28,424 nt of DNA from an uncultured bacterium (GTDB taxonomy: Bacteria > Actinomycetota > Coriobacteriia > Coriobacteriales > Coriobacteriaceae): contig CAJMPU010000022.1 of NCBI GenBank assembly GCA_905215505.1, positions 1-28,424 on the forward strand, read 5' to 3'. A model generated the notes under the pieces. The model was not told where the DNA came from. It ran no database searches and worked only from the letters and a program-made list of their open reading frames with translations. Position numbers and translations under genes: made by a program. This document shows, piece by piece, positions 1 through 7,048 of this stretch. The number at the start of each line of letters is the position of its first letter. Within the stretch, counting starts at the first letter, position 1.

Positions 1-1287
1 CAGGGTCAGAGACGGCTTCATGCCAAAGTTGTACAGATCACCGATGCCGCAGTGCGAGGACGGGGTGTTGATGCCGATACGGCAGGCCTTCATGACGTGC
101 TCGAACAGGCTGATCTTCTCGGCCTGGGCGGGGTGCACGTACAGAGAGGCGGTGTGGCCCGGGCCACCGGCGAGCACCAGGTGCTCGGCCTTGTCGACGG
201 CCTCCTGGAAGTCCTTGGCGTGATACATGGCCAGGACCGGGGAGAGCTTCTCGTGGGAGAACTCCTCCTTGGCGGGGTCGGTGGAGGTGACCTCGGCGAT
301 CAGGATCTTGGTCTTGGCAGGAACCTCGATGCCGGCGAGCTCGGCGATCTTGGCGGCAGCCATGCCGGGAATGCGGTGATCGAGAGCGCCGTTCTTGAAC
401 ATGGCGGCACGCAGGGCCTCCATCTCGGCACCCTGCTTGACGAAGTAGCAGCCGCGCTTCTGGAACTCGGCTTTGACCTGGTCATAGATGGTGTCGATGA
501 CGGTCACGGACTGCTCGGAAGCGCAGATCATGCCGTTGTCGAAGGTCTTGGAGTGGATGATGGAGTTGACGGCGAGCAGCACGTCGGCGGTGTCGTCGAT
601 GATGACCGGGGTGTTACCGGCGCCAACGCCCAGGGCGGGCTTGCCCGAGGAGTAGGCGGCCTTGACCATGCCCGGGCCACCGGTGGCGAGGATGATGTCG
701 ACGTCGCGCATGACCATGTTGGTCAGCTCGATGGAGGGGACATCGACCCAGCCGATGATGCCCTCGGGGGCGCCGGCCTTGACGGCGGCGTCAAGCACGA
801 GCTTGGCGGCGGCGATGGTGCACTTGGCGGCTGCCGGGTGCGGGGAGATGATGATGCCGTTGCGGGTCTTCAGGCTGATCAGCGTCTTGAAGATCGCGGT
901 GGAGGTGGGGTTGGTCGTCGGGATGACGGCGCCCACGATGCCGATGGGCTCAGCGATCTTGGTGATGCCGTAAGCCTCGTCGCGCTCCAGGACACCACAG
1001 GTCTTGGTGTTCTTGTAAGCGTTGTAGATGTACTCTGCGGCATAGTGGTTCTTGATGACCTTGTCCTCAAGAACGCCGCGGCCGGTCTCCTCGATGGCCA
1101 TCTTAGCCAACGGGATACGAGCCTTGTTGGCGGCCATGGCGGCCTCATAGAAGATCTTGTCGACCTGCTCCTGCGTGTACGTAGCAAAAAGCGCCTGGGC
1201 CTCTCGCATCTGAGCGAGCTTAGCCTCAAGCGCCTCTACGTTGTCCACAATTGCGGGAGTAGTGTTTTCCGGTGACTTTTTCACCAT
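1..1287 (-). CDS. adhE: Bifunctional acetaldehyde-CoA/alcohol dehydrogenase AdhE, N-terminal 429 residues (cut by window start)
   Basis: Cytoplasmic fermentative enzyme that reduces acetyl-CoA to acetaldehyde and then ethanol, regenerating NAD+. Only the N-terminal CoA-acylating aldehyde dehydrogenase part is visible; the iron-dependent alcohol dehydrogenase part would lie left of base 1. The - strand reads open from ATG at 1287 to the window edge. The residues AVIPTTNPTSTAIFKTL (NAD-binding region) and NGMICASEQ, with the putative catalytic Cys at residue ~255 (E. coli AdhE uses Cys246), are typical of the family. The start is supported by AAGGAG about 7 bases upstream. It is transcribed away from the mobile-element remnant and has its own candidate promoter at 1328-1336. 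It could be a stand-alone acetaldehyde dehydrogenase if the missing half is absent, but the sequence to the edge fits AdhE well. Confidence 0.93.
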   Translation of the reverse strand, partial: MVKKSPENTTPAIVDNVEALEAKLAQMREAQALFATYTQEQVDKIFYEAAMAANKARIPLAKMAIEETGRGVLEDKVIKNHYAAEYIYNAYKNTKTCGVLERDEAYGITKIAEPIGIVGAVIPTTNPTSTAIFKTLISLKTRNGIIISPHPAAAKCTIAAAKLVLDAAVKAGAPEGIIGWVDVPSIELTNMVMRDVDIILATGGPGMVKAAYSSGKPALGVGAGNTPVIIDDTADVLLAVNSIIHSKTFDNGMICASEQSVTVIDTIYDQVKAEFQKRGCYFVKQGAEMEALRAAMFKNGALDHRIPGMAAAKIAELAGIEVPAKTKILIAEVTSTDPAKEEFSHEKLSPVLAMYHAKDFQEAVDKAEHLVLAGGPGHTASLYVHPAQAEKISLFEHVMKACRIGINTPSSHCGIGDLYNFGMKPSLTL

Positions 1288-1327
1288 TTGTGTCTCCTTG
1301 CGATCGGAGATTTACCCTACATCTTGC

Positions 1328-1336
1328 ATGATAGCA
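1328..1336 (-). promoter_or_regulatory. Extended -10 promoter for adhE
   Basis: On the - strand the bases read TGCTATCAT: an extended -10 (TGn) directly joined to a TATCAT hexamer. No convincing -35 is seen 16-18 bases upstream. The predicted start of transcription near 1321 leaves a leader of about 34 bases with AAGGAG before the ATG. The same TGCTAnnnT form recurs before rpmB, rpsT and mihF. Confidence 0.5.
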
Positions 1337-1366
1337 AGAAATTATTCGGCGAACGGTAAGATTCCC

Positions 1367-1690
1367 GTAAAAGGCATACTAAAACGCTTCAATCAAATGA
1401 ACCGTTTCAACTTAATCCATCAGCCCAATGCATCGCCCCGCTCATTGGGGACAGACTTATATGAGTATTTCAATGGGAAAACGGGGAACCTGTTTGACAA
1501 TCGCTATTCGCGGGTCGCGGTCGAGTCGGACACGCAGGCGGTCCAGTTGCTCGATTATATCCATCTCAATCCTGTGAAAGGCGCGCTCGACTCGCTCGAT
1601 GCGTACCGCTGGTCAAGCTTCAAGGCATATCAGCTGGGCTATGATTCCTTTGACATCTGCAAACACTCATGTAAGTCTGTCCCCAATGAG
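1367..1690 (+). pseudogene. Remnant of a REP-associated tyrosine (Y1/IS200-like) transposase, C-terminal part
   Basis: The open frame contains GNLFDNRYSRVAVESD and LLDYIHLNPVKGALDSLD followed by YRWSSFKAY. These are the conserved C-terminal blocks of REP-associated tyrosine transposases (RAYT, Y1_Tnp superfamily: LFxxRY, YIHLNPV, YxWSS). The N-terminal half, with the HUH metal-binding motif and catalytic tyrosine, is missing. The frame upstream of about 1367 runs into the adhE promoter and has no family resemblance. The segment KGILKRFNQ at about 1370-1396 may belong to the same family, but the spacing to the later block is odd. After 1690 the frame runs through the rpmB terminator to a stop at 1784-1786. 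I read this as a non-functional relic of one insertion between adhE and rpmB. It is more AT-rich upstream than the neighbouring genes. Confidence 0.7.
1441..1690. repeat. 30-bp imperfect inverted repeats bounding a 250-bp segment
   Basis: Bases 1441-1470 (beginning CTCATTGGGGACAGACTTA) are repeated in inverted orientation at 1661-1690, with 28 of 30 positions identical (mismatches at 1460 and 1467). The match stops sharply at 1441 and 1690 on the outside and at 1470/1661 on the inside. The enclosed 190 bases carry the transposase blocks LFDNRY and YIHLNPV. The arrangement resembles terminal repeats of a small mobile unit, or REP-like palindromic DNA linked to RAYT genes. No target-site duplication is evident. 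Confidence 0.75.
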
Positions 1691-1693
1691 TGC

Positions 1694-1726
1694 AAAAAGG
1701 CGCCCTCCGTAGGGGAGGACGCCTTT
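1694..1726 (-). terminator. Rho-independent terminator of rpmB
   Basis: Arms 1696-1708 and 1714-1726 form a 13-bp GC-rich stem with one mismatch and a 5-base loop. Read on the - strand the stem is followed by a T5 run (A5 at 1694-1698 on +, overlapping the stem base). It lies about 70 bases after the rpmB stop and just outside the inverted-repeat segment. Confidence 0.8.
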
Positions 1727-1794
1727 GGTAAGTTCTATATGAACGCGAGGTCTTTGACCCGGAGAGTCCGAGGTACTTGTTGGTAAGACCTTAT

Positions 1795-1983
1795 TTAGGA
1801 GCGCGCAACCTTGCCGGACTTGAGGCAGGTGGAGCAAACGTTCATCTTGCGACGGTGACCATCGACGACGACGTAGACGCGCTGGATGTTGGGGCGGAAC
1901 TTACGGTTGGTGACGCGGTGAGAGTGGCTGATGGAGCGACCGGCAACGGGGTGCTTACCGCAAACTTCGCAAACTTTGGACAT
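1795..1983 (-). CDS. rpmB: 50S ribosomal protein L28 (bL28)
   Basis: Structural protein of the large ribosomal subunit, 62 residues, a normal length for bL28. The sequence starts MSKVCEVCGKHPVAGRSI and contains HRVTNRKFRPNIQ, the family signature. Two CxxC pairs (CEVC near the N-terminus and CSTC near the C-terminus) mark the zinc-binding C+ form. The ATG at 1983 is chosen over an upstream in-frame ATG at 2031 because AAGGAGGG lies about 6 bases before it and the homologous protein begins at MSKVC. It is a single-gene unit with its own promoter (2038-2046) and terminator (1694-1726), convergent with the transposase relic and divergent from the pyr operon. Confidence 0.97.
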   Translation of the reverse strand: MSKVCEVCGKHPVAGRSISHSHRVTNRKFRPNIQRVYVVVDGHRRKMNVCSTCLKSGKVARS

Positions 1984-2037
1984 AACTGACCCTCCTTGGG
2001 CGACAAACGAACATGTCGCGTTAACAAACAAGCCTGA

Positions 2038-2046
2038 ACTATAGCA
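2038..2046 (-). promoter_or_regulatory. Extended -10 promoter for rpmB
   Basis: The - strand reads TGCTATAGT, an extended -10 identical to the one before rpsT (14726-14734). The expected transcription start near 2031 gives a leader of about 48 bases. A possible -35 (TTGCGC) lies 20 bases upstream of the hexamer, too far to be convincing. Confidence 0.55.
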
Positions 2047-2274
2047 CAGAAGTCGCTCCCTGTGCGCAATCTACACAGAGATATTCCTCTTTTGGCGATA
2101 GTGCCCACGCTACGGCCCTGGACGTAGATCCGATTTGCGTGCAGCAGAGGGGATTATGCCAGCTCGTGCGTGTGTTTTCAAGCTCGTCCCACAAATATAT
2201 ATAGGTTTATGGAGCGCCTGCGCACGTTTACGGATTGCTCTGTATTTATGCTCGCAATTAAGCTCGAGGTTGGC
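2047..2274. other. Divergent intergenic region with no gene seen
   Basis: Between the rpmB promoter and the pyr promoter I find no coding frame with recognisable features, no tRNA-like fold and no strong inverted repeat. A short AT run (about 2192-2205) interrupts otherwise mixed sequence. Together with the flanking signals it makes up the 450-base gap between rpmB and pyrR. Confidence 0.5.
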
Positions 2275-2280
2275 TACACT
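2275..2280 (+). promoter_or_regulatory. Candidate -10 of the pyr operon promoter
   Basis: TACACT preceded by GGC fits the TAnnnT pattern of other -10 boxes in this window and sits 19 bases before the first leader hairpin. It would start transcription near 2287. No good -35 is visible, so the assignment depends mainly on position. Confidence 0.35.
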
Positions 2281-2298
2281 ATCCCTTGACCATTAAAG

Positions 2299-2394
2299 GG
2301 GTACGAGATACCCACATGGAATTACATAGCTGCCAAAGAGCAGCCTTTCCTGTGGGTGTCTGGTCCGCTTAAGCGGTCGGGCATCTATTTTTTT
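2299..2394 (+). promoter_or_regulatory. pyr operon leader: putative PyrR-controlled transcription attenuator
   Basis: Three overlapping stems can be drawn. Hairpin 1: GGGTA (2299-2303) with TACCC (2309-2313), loop CGAGA. Stem 2: 2307-2316 with 2351-2360, ten pairs including one G-U, enclosing a small hairpin at 2329-2344. Stem 3: 2354-2370 with 2371-2387, built on CCGCTTAAGCGG and extended by G-U pairs across one bulged base, followed by T7 at 2388-2394. Stem 2 shares bases with both neighbours, so hairpin 1 plus stem 3 (terminated) competes with stem 2 (read-through). This is the anti-antiterminator/antiterminator/terminator logic of Bacillus pyr leaders. The CGAGA loop resembles the conserved CNGNGA part of the PyrR-binding loop. 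pyrR is the first gene downstream. PyrR control is inferred, not shown. Confidence 0.6.
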
Positions 2395-2433
2395 GACTGT
2401 GTCAGCAGTCAAGACATGTGAGGAAGGAGATCG

Positions 2434-3018
2434 ATGGGCACGACTTCCCCCAAGGCGGTCATCATGGACGAGACCGCCGTCAATCGAGCGATGACCCGCA
2501 TTGCGCACGAGATTCTCGAGCGCAACGAGGGCTGTGAAGACCTCGCTCTGGTCGGCATCGTCACGCGCGGCGACCTTCTGGCAAAGAAGCTCGCCGAGGA
2601 GATCAAGGAGATCGAGGGCGTCGACGTTCCGCTCGGTAGCCTCGACATCAGCTTCTACCGCGATGACTACGCTACCAATTTCGCTCCCGCGATCCACGCT
2701 ACCAACATTCCCTTCAGCGTCGACGGCAAGCGCGTTGTGCTGGTGGACGACATCCTGTATACGGGCCGTACTATCCGCGCCGCTCTGGACGCCGTTATGG
2801 ACCTGGGCCGTCCGAGCCGCATCGAGCTGGCAGTTCTCGTTGACCGCGGTCACCGTGAGCTCCCCATCTCGCCGGACTTTGTCGGCAAGAACGTTCCCTC
2901 GTCGCATGAGGAGAACGTGCACCTATATATGAAGGAAGTAGACGGCCGCACCGCTGTCGAGATTAACGACGTCGCGCCGGGTTCCCACGTGGGCTCCGCG
3001 CCGCTGGGAGGTGAGTAG
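2434..3018 (+). CDS. pyrR: Bifunctional pyr operon regulator / uracil phosphoribosyltransferase PyrR
   Basis: PyrR binds pyr mRNA in response to UMP/PRPP and attenuates the operon; many members also convert uracil plus PRPP to UMP. The 194-residue product has the type-I phosphoribosyltransferase fold. VVLVDDILYTGRTIRAA is the PRPP-binding motif, GIVTRGDLLAKKLAE lies near the N-terminus, and LGSLDISFYRDDY is the typical PyrR block. Length is slightly above the usual ~180 owing to a C-terminal tail. The ATG at 2434 has AGGAAGGAG 5-6 bases upstream. It is the first gene of the operon, directly behind the attenuator-like leader it is expected to act on; pyrB follows 4 bases after its stop. Confidence 0.95.
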   Translation: MGTTSPKAVIMDETAVNRAMTRIAHEILERNEGCEDLALVGIVTRGDLLAKKLAEEIKEIEGVDVPLGSLDISFYRDDYATNFAPAIHATNIPFSVDGKRVVLVDDILYTGRTIRAALDAVMDLGRPSRIELAVLVDRGHRELPISPDFVGKNVPSSHEENVHLYMKEVDGRTAVEINDVAPGSHVGSAPLGGE

Positions 3019-3022
3019 TACC

Positions 3023-3967
3023 GTGGCGTTCAACCATAAGCACCTGATCGACATTACCGAGTACTCCGAAGAGGACATCAAGCTCATCCTCGAGACCGCC
3101 AAGGCGTTCTCCGAGGTCAACGAGCGTGCGATCAAGAAGGTCCCCACGCTCAAGGGCAAGACCATCGTCAACATGTTCAACGAGCCCTCGACGCGCACCC
3201 GCAGCTCCTTCGAACTCGCCGAGAAGCGTCTTTCGGCCGACAGCCTCAACTTTGGCGGCTCCTCGACCTCCACGGTCAAGGGTGAGAGCCTCGTCGACAC
3301 CGTCGAGACCCTCAACGCCTACAAGATCGACTGCATCGTCGTGCGCGATAAGCACGCCGGTGCTCCCTACATCGTCACGCAGAACTCGCCCGCGAGCGTT
3401 ATCTGCGCCGGCGACGGCAAGCACAACCATCCCACGCAGGCCCTGCTCGACCTGTACACCATCTGGGAGCACAAGGGTGACTTCCACGGTCTGAAGGTCG
3501 CCGTCGTCGGCGATATCGCGCACTCCCGCGTCTGCGGCTCGCTGATCCCTGCCCTTAAGATTATGGGCTGCGAGACCTACGCCGTCGCCCCCGGCACGCT
3601 GCTGCCGCCGGCGCCCGAGGTTCTGGGCTGCGACCACGTGACGAGCGACCTCGATTCCGTCCTGCCCGAGCTGGACGTCGTCTATATGCTGCGCGTGCAG
3701 CAGGAGCGCCTCGAGGGTGCCCCGTTCCCGACCATTCGCGAGTACCACAAGCTCTTCGGTCTGACCAAGGACCGCGAGAAGCTCATGAAGCCCGACGCGA
3801 TCATCTGTCACCCGGGCCCCATCAACCGCGGCGTCGAGTTCGACTCCTATATGGCCGACCACCCGCAACGCTCCGTCATCCTGGAGCAGGTCTACGCCGG
3901 TATCTGCGTGCGTATGGCTATCCTGTATCTGCTGCTTGGAGGTGCCGATAATGGCCTTGCTTCTTAA
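3023..3967 (+). CDS. pyrB: Aspartate carbamoyltransferase catalytic subunit
   Basis: Condenses carbamoyl phosphate with L-aspartate to N-carbamoyl-L-aspartate, the committed step of pyrimidine synthesis. The 314-residue protein shows the carbamoyl-phosphate motif STRTR (residues 56-60), the KGES block near residue 86, HPTQALLDLY and the late CHPGPINRGVE. I choose GTG at 3023: GGGAGGTGA ends about 8 bases upstream, whereas GTG at 3011 lies inside that ribosome-binding site and would overlap pyrR. No pyrI regulatory subunit gene follows, so the enzyme is probably the unregulated trimeric type. The 3' end overlaps pyrC by 17 bases, suggesting translational coupling. Confidence 0.96.
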   Translation: MAFNHKHLIDITEYSEEDIKLILETAKAFSEVNERAIKKVPTLKGKTIVNMFNEPSTRTRSSFELAEKRLSADSLNFGGSSTSTVKGESLVDTVETLNAYKIDCIVVRDKHAGAPYIVTQNSPASVICAGDGKHNHPTQALLDLYTIWEHKGDFHGLKVAVVGDIAHSRVCGSLIPALKIMGCETYAVAPGTLLPPAPEVLGCDHVTSDLDSVLPELDVVYMLRVQQERLEGAPFPTIREYHKLFGLTKDREKLMKPDAIICHPGPINRGVEFDSYMADHPQRSVILEQVYAGICVRMAILYLLLGGADNGLAS

Positions 3968-5240
3968 GAATGCCCACGTCGTCGACCCGTCCGTCGAGCT
4001 TGACGGTGTCGTTGACGTCCTGATTGACGGCGATAAGATCGCCGAGGTCGGCGAGAATCTCGCCGTCGAGGGAGCCGAGGTCCGCGACCTTTCCGGCAAG
4101 TACCTCGTCCCCGGCCTGGTGGATATGCACGTTCACCTTCGCGAGCCTGGCTACGAGGTCAAAGAGGACATCGAGAGCGGCACCCGCGCTGCTGCCAAGG
4201 GCGGCTTCACCGGCGTGTGCGCCATGCCCAACACCGACCCCGTTACCGATAACGGAACCGTCGTTGAGTTCGTCAAGTCCCGCGCTGCCGAGGTCGGCCA
4301 CTGCCGCGTCTATCCTTCTGGTGCTATGACTCGCGGCCTTAAGGGCGAGGCTATGTCCGAGATGGGCGATATGGTCGCCCACGGCGCCGTCGCCTTCACC
4401 GATGACGGTCGCGGCGTGCAGGGTGCGGGCATGCTCCGTCGCTGCATGGACTACGGCAAGATGTTCGGCAAGGTCTTTATGAGCCACTGCCAGGACGAGG
4501 ATCTGGTCGGTCACGGCGAGATCAACGAGGGCAAGGTCTCGACCCGTCTGGCCCTCGAGGGTTGGCCGGCCGCCGGCGAGGAGCTTCAGATTGCCCGCGA
4601 CATCGAGATTGCCAAGCTGACCGGTGCCAAGCTGCACATCCAGCACATCTCCACCGCTCATGGCCTGGAGCTCGTGCGTGCCGGTAAGGCTGCCGGTGTC
4701 CAGGTGACCTGCGAGGCCACCCCGCACCACATGTTCCTGACCGAGAACGACCTGGACGAGACCTACAACACCTCGCTCAAGGTCAATCCGCCGCTGCGCA
4801 CCGACGAGGATGCCGAGGCCATCCGTCAGGGTGTTATCGACGGTACCGTCGACGCTATCGTTACCGACCACGCTCCCCACACCCCGTGGGAGAAGGCCCG
4901 CGAGTTCGAGCTCGCGCCCTTTGGAATGATTGGCCTCGAGACTTCGCTGTCGCTCGTGCTCACTGAGCTGGTCAACACGGGCAAGATGAGCGTGAGCCGC
5001 ATGGTCGAGCTCATGGCCATCAAGCCGCGTGAGATTCTGGGCCTCGATCAGGTTCAGGTCAAGGCGGGCTCTGTCGCCGACCTGACCGTGTTCGACCCCT
5101 CCGCAACCTGGACGGTTGGCGAGGACGGTTACGAGTCGCGCGCCGAGAACTCCGGTTTTGCCGGCCGCACGCTCACCGGTCGTGCCACCGATGTATTTGT
5201 CGGTGGCAAGCAGACGCTCGCCGACGGCTGCATCTGCTAG
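3951..5240 (+). CDS. pyrC: Dihydroorotase (class I)
   Basis: Cyclises N-carbamoyl-aspartate to dihydroorotate. The 429-residue protein is an amidohydrolase with the metal-binding DMHVHLREPG (His60, His62), the substrate region MPNTDPV, and TDHAPHTPWEKA carrying the catalytic Asp. This pattern and length fit the class-I Gram-positive-type enzyme. The ATG at 3951, inside the pyrB 3' end, is preceded by GGAGG with 8-base spacing; an upstream in-frame ATG at 3936 lacks a site and adds unmatched residues. Its stop is followed by a strong GC hairpin (5262-5286) that may reduce expression of pyrK-pyrD-pyrF. Confidence 0.96.
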   Translation: MALLLKNAHVVDPSVELDGVVDVLIDGDKIAEVGENLAVEGAEVRDLSGKYLVPGLVDMHVHLREPGYEVKEDIESGTRAAAKGGFTGVCAMPNTDPVTDNGTVVEFVKSRAAEVGHCRVYPSGAMTRGLKGEAMSEMGDMVAHGAVAFTDDGRGVQGAGMLRRCMDYGKMFGKVFMSHCQDEDLVGHGEINEGKVSTRLALEGWPAAGEELQIARDIEIAKLTGAKLHIQHISTAHGLELVRAGKAAGVQVTCEATPHHMFLTENDLDETYNTSLKVNPPLRTDEDAEAIRQGVIDGTVDAIVTDHAPHTPWEKAREFELAPFGMIGLETSLSLVLTELVNTGKMSVSRMVELMAIKPREILGLDQVQVKAGSVADLTVFDPSATWTVGEDGYESRAENSGFAGRTLTGRATDVFVGGKQTLADGCIC

Positions 5241-5261
5241 CGATAGCCTTATCGCTTTTGT

Positions 5262-5299
5262 GCGCGGCGCCCTTGCGGTGCCGCGCTTTCTGTTCGTTT
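5262..5299 (+). terminator. Hairpin between pyrC and pyrK (possible intra-operon terminator)
   Basis: Arms 5262-5271 and 5277-5286 pair over ten positions (one G-U) around a CTTGC loop, followed by TTTCTGTTCGTTT. The T run is interrupted, so termination may be partial. It stands in the 93-base gap that divides the pyr genes into pyrRBC and pyrKDF. No clear promoter for pyrK is seen after it. Confidence 0.55.
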
Positions 5300-5333
5300 A
5301 GACCATGCAACCGCATGGGGGATTGGAGCGTCT

Positions 5334-6125
5334 ATGCCCACACCTTCCACTGCACGCATGCACGACTTCGAGGTCGTCTCGAACCGGGAGATCGCCGACG
5401 GCATCTTCTCGCTCGTCATCTCGGCCCCCAAGCTTGCAAGTGCGCTCAAGCCCGGTCAGTTTGTGAACATCGCCGTCCCCGGCGATGCGTCTTCTCTGCT
5501 TCGTGTGCCCTTGAGTTTCTACCGCGCCGACGCCGAGGCCGGCACCGTCGAGCTGTGGTACGCCGCCGTGGGCGACGATACCCGCCGTTTGTCCCAGATG
5601 GGCCCTGGCTCCACCTCTAACCTGTTGGGCCCCGGTGGCCGTGGCTGGATGGTACCCGAGGGCACCAGGAAGGCACTGCTCGTCGCCGGTGGCATCGGCG
5701 TTCCGCCTGTGCTGTGTCTTGCCGGCATGCTTGCCGAGCAGGGTGTTGATGTGGACGTGTGCCTGGGCTTTGGCACCGCTTCCAAAGTCGTGGGTGTCGA
5801 TGAGTTCCGTGCGCTGGGCGCCACGGTTAACGTGTGCACCGACGACGGTTCGCTCGGCACGCACGGTTTTTGCACCGATCCTGCCGCCGAGCTGCTTGGC
5901 GAGGGCGGCTACGACTACGTGGCCAGCTGCGGTCCCGCCGTCATGATGAAGAAGGTCGCCGCCGCAGCCGCCGAGGCCGGTGCGTACTGCGAGGTGTCGC
6001 TCGAGCGCATGATGAGCTGTGGCTTTGGCGCCTGCAACACCTGCAATGTCGAGACGGTCGACGGTATGAAGGGCGCCTGTATGTGCGGCCCTGTGTTCGA
6101 TGCTTCCAAGGTGGTGGTCTTCTAG
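5334..6125 (+). CDS. pyrK: Dihydroorotate dehydrogenase B, electron-transfer (FAD / 2Fe-2S) subunit PyrK
   Basis: Passes electrons from dihydroorotate in PyrD to NAD+ through FAD and a [2Fe-2S] cluster. The 263-residue protein has the ferredoxin-reductase layout: the flavin motif RVPLSFYR, the nucleotide-binding GGIGVPPVLCLA, and a C-terminal cluster region CGFGACNTC followed by ACMCGPVF, giving the four expected cysteines plus one extra where an Asp is usual. The ATG at 5334 has GGGGATTGGAG upstream. Its stop shares a base with the pyrD start. Pairing with a class-1B PyrD is typical of anaerobic Gram-positive bacteria and means orotate formation is coupled to NAD+ rather than quinone. Confidence 0.94.
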   Translation: MPTPSTARMHDFEVVSNREIADGIFSLVISAPKLASALKPGQFVNIAVPGDASSLLRVPLSFYRADAEAGTVELWYAAVGDDTRRLSQMGPGSTSNLLGPGGRGWMVPEGTRKALLVAGGIGVPPVLCLAGMLAEQGVDVDVCLGFGTASKVVGVDEFRALGATVNVCTDDGSLGTHGFCTDPAAELLGEGGYDYVASCGPAVMMKKVAAAAAEAGAYCEVSLERMMSCGFGACNTCNVETVDGMKGACMCGPVFDASKVVVF

Positions 6126-7048
6126 TGGGTACCGTGAACATGGCCGTCGATTTCGGCGGCGTCAAGATGCAGAACCCCATCAACACCGCAGCCGGTACCT
6201 TTGGCTACGGTTGGCAGTTCCAGAACTTCTTTGATGTTTCCCAGCTGGGCGCCATCACCACCAAGGGTTGCGCTGCCGAGCCCTGGCCCGGCAATCCCGC
6301 GCCTCGCATGGCCGAGATCCCGGGCGGCATGATCAACTCCGTGGGCCTTCAGAACCCCGGCGTGGCCGCCTTTGCCCGTGAGTCCGGTCCTTGGCTCGAA
6401 CAGCTGTCCAAGGACGGCTGCCAGGTCATCTGTCAGGTTGCCGGCCACTCCGTTGACGAGTTTGTCCGCGCACTCGAGATGTATGTCGAGCTGTGCCCCT
6501 GGGCTGCCGGCTACGAGATCAACGTGAGCTGCCCTAATATTGCCGCCGGCGGTGCCGCCATGGGATCAACGCCCGAGGGCGCCTCTTCCGTTATGGCTGC
6601 CTGCCGCAAGGTGACCGATAAGCCGCTGTTCGTAAAGATGGCTCCGGTCAACGTTGCCGAGATTGCCAAGGCTCTCGAGGCCGCCGGCGCCGACGGCCTT
6701 TCGGTCATTAACTCCATCCAAGGCATGGCCATCGATGTTCATACCCGCAAGTCCCGCGTGGCCAAGCCCAAGGGCGGCCTTTCTGGCCCGCTTTGCCACC
6801 ACATCGCCGTGCGCATGGTCTGGGAGGTTGCCCAGGCCGTCGATATCCCCATCAACGGTGTCGGCGGTGTCATGACTGGCGAGGATGCGGCTGAGTTTAT
6901 CCTGGCCGGCGCCACCTGCGTGTCGGTCGGCATGGCCAACTTCGTCGATCCGTGTGCTTCGCTTAAGATCGCGCATGAGCTCGAGGCCTGGGCCGAGTCC
7001 CAGGGCGTAAAGGACATCAACGAGCTGGTGGGTGCTTTCGAATGCTAG
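6125..7048 (+). CDS. pyrD: Dihydroorotate dehydrogenase B, catalytic subunit
   Basis: FMN enzyme oxidising dihydroorotate to orotate, working as a heterotetramer with PyrK. Key segments are NPINTAAGTFGYG near the N-terminus, INVSCPNIAAGGAAMG with the class-1B active-site cysteine region, and the FMN-phosphate region GVGGVMTGEDAAEFILAGA. Three starts are possible: GTG 6125 (overlapping the pyrK stop by one base, with AAGGTGG about 10 bases upstream), GTG 6134 and ATG 6140. I take 6125, giving 307 residues, but the true start could be up to five codons later. The 3' end overlaps pyrF by 7 bases. Confidence 0.95.
   Translation: MGTVNMAVDFGGVKMQNPINTAAGTFGYGWQFQNFFDVSQLGAITTKGCAAEPWPGNPAPRMAEIPGGMINSVGLQNPGVAAFARESGPWLEQLSKDGCQVICQVAGHSVDEFVRALEMYVELCPWAAGYEINVSCPNIAAGGAAMGSTPEGASSVMAACRKVTDKPLFVKMAPVNVAEIAKALEAAGADGLSVINSIQGMAIDVHTRKSRVAKPKGGLSGPLCHHIAVRMVWEVAQAVDIPINGVGGVMTGEDAAEFILAGATCVSVGMANFVDPCASLKIAHELEAWAESQGVKDINELVGAFEC

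Noticed and set aside
52..1275. Long + strand open frame (407 aa) at the left end
   Set aside because: Gly/Asp/Val-rich composition and no family resemblance; it is antisense to adhE, whose motifs are unambiguous on the - strand.
3011..3022. GTG at 3011 as the pyrB start
   Set aside because: It overlaps pyrR and sits inside the GGGAGGTGA ribosome-binding site, which is ideally spaced for GTG at 3023.
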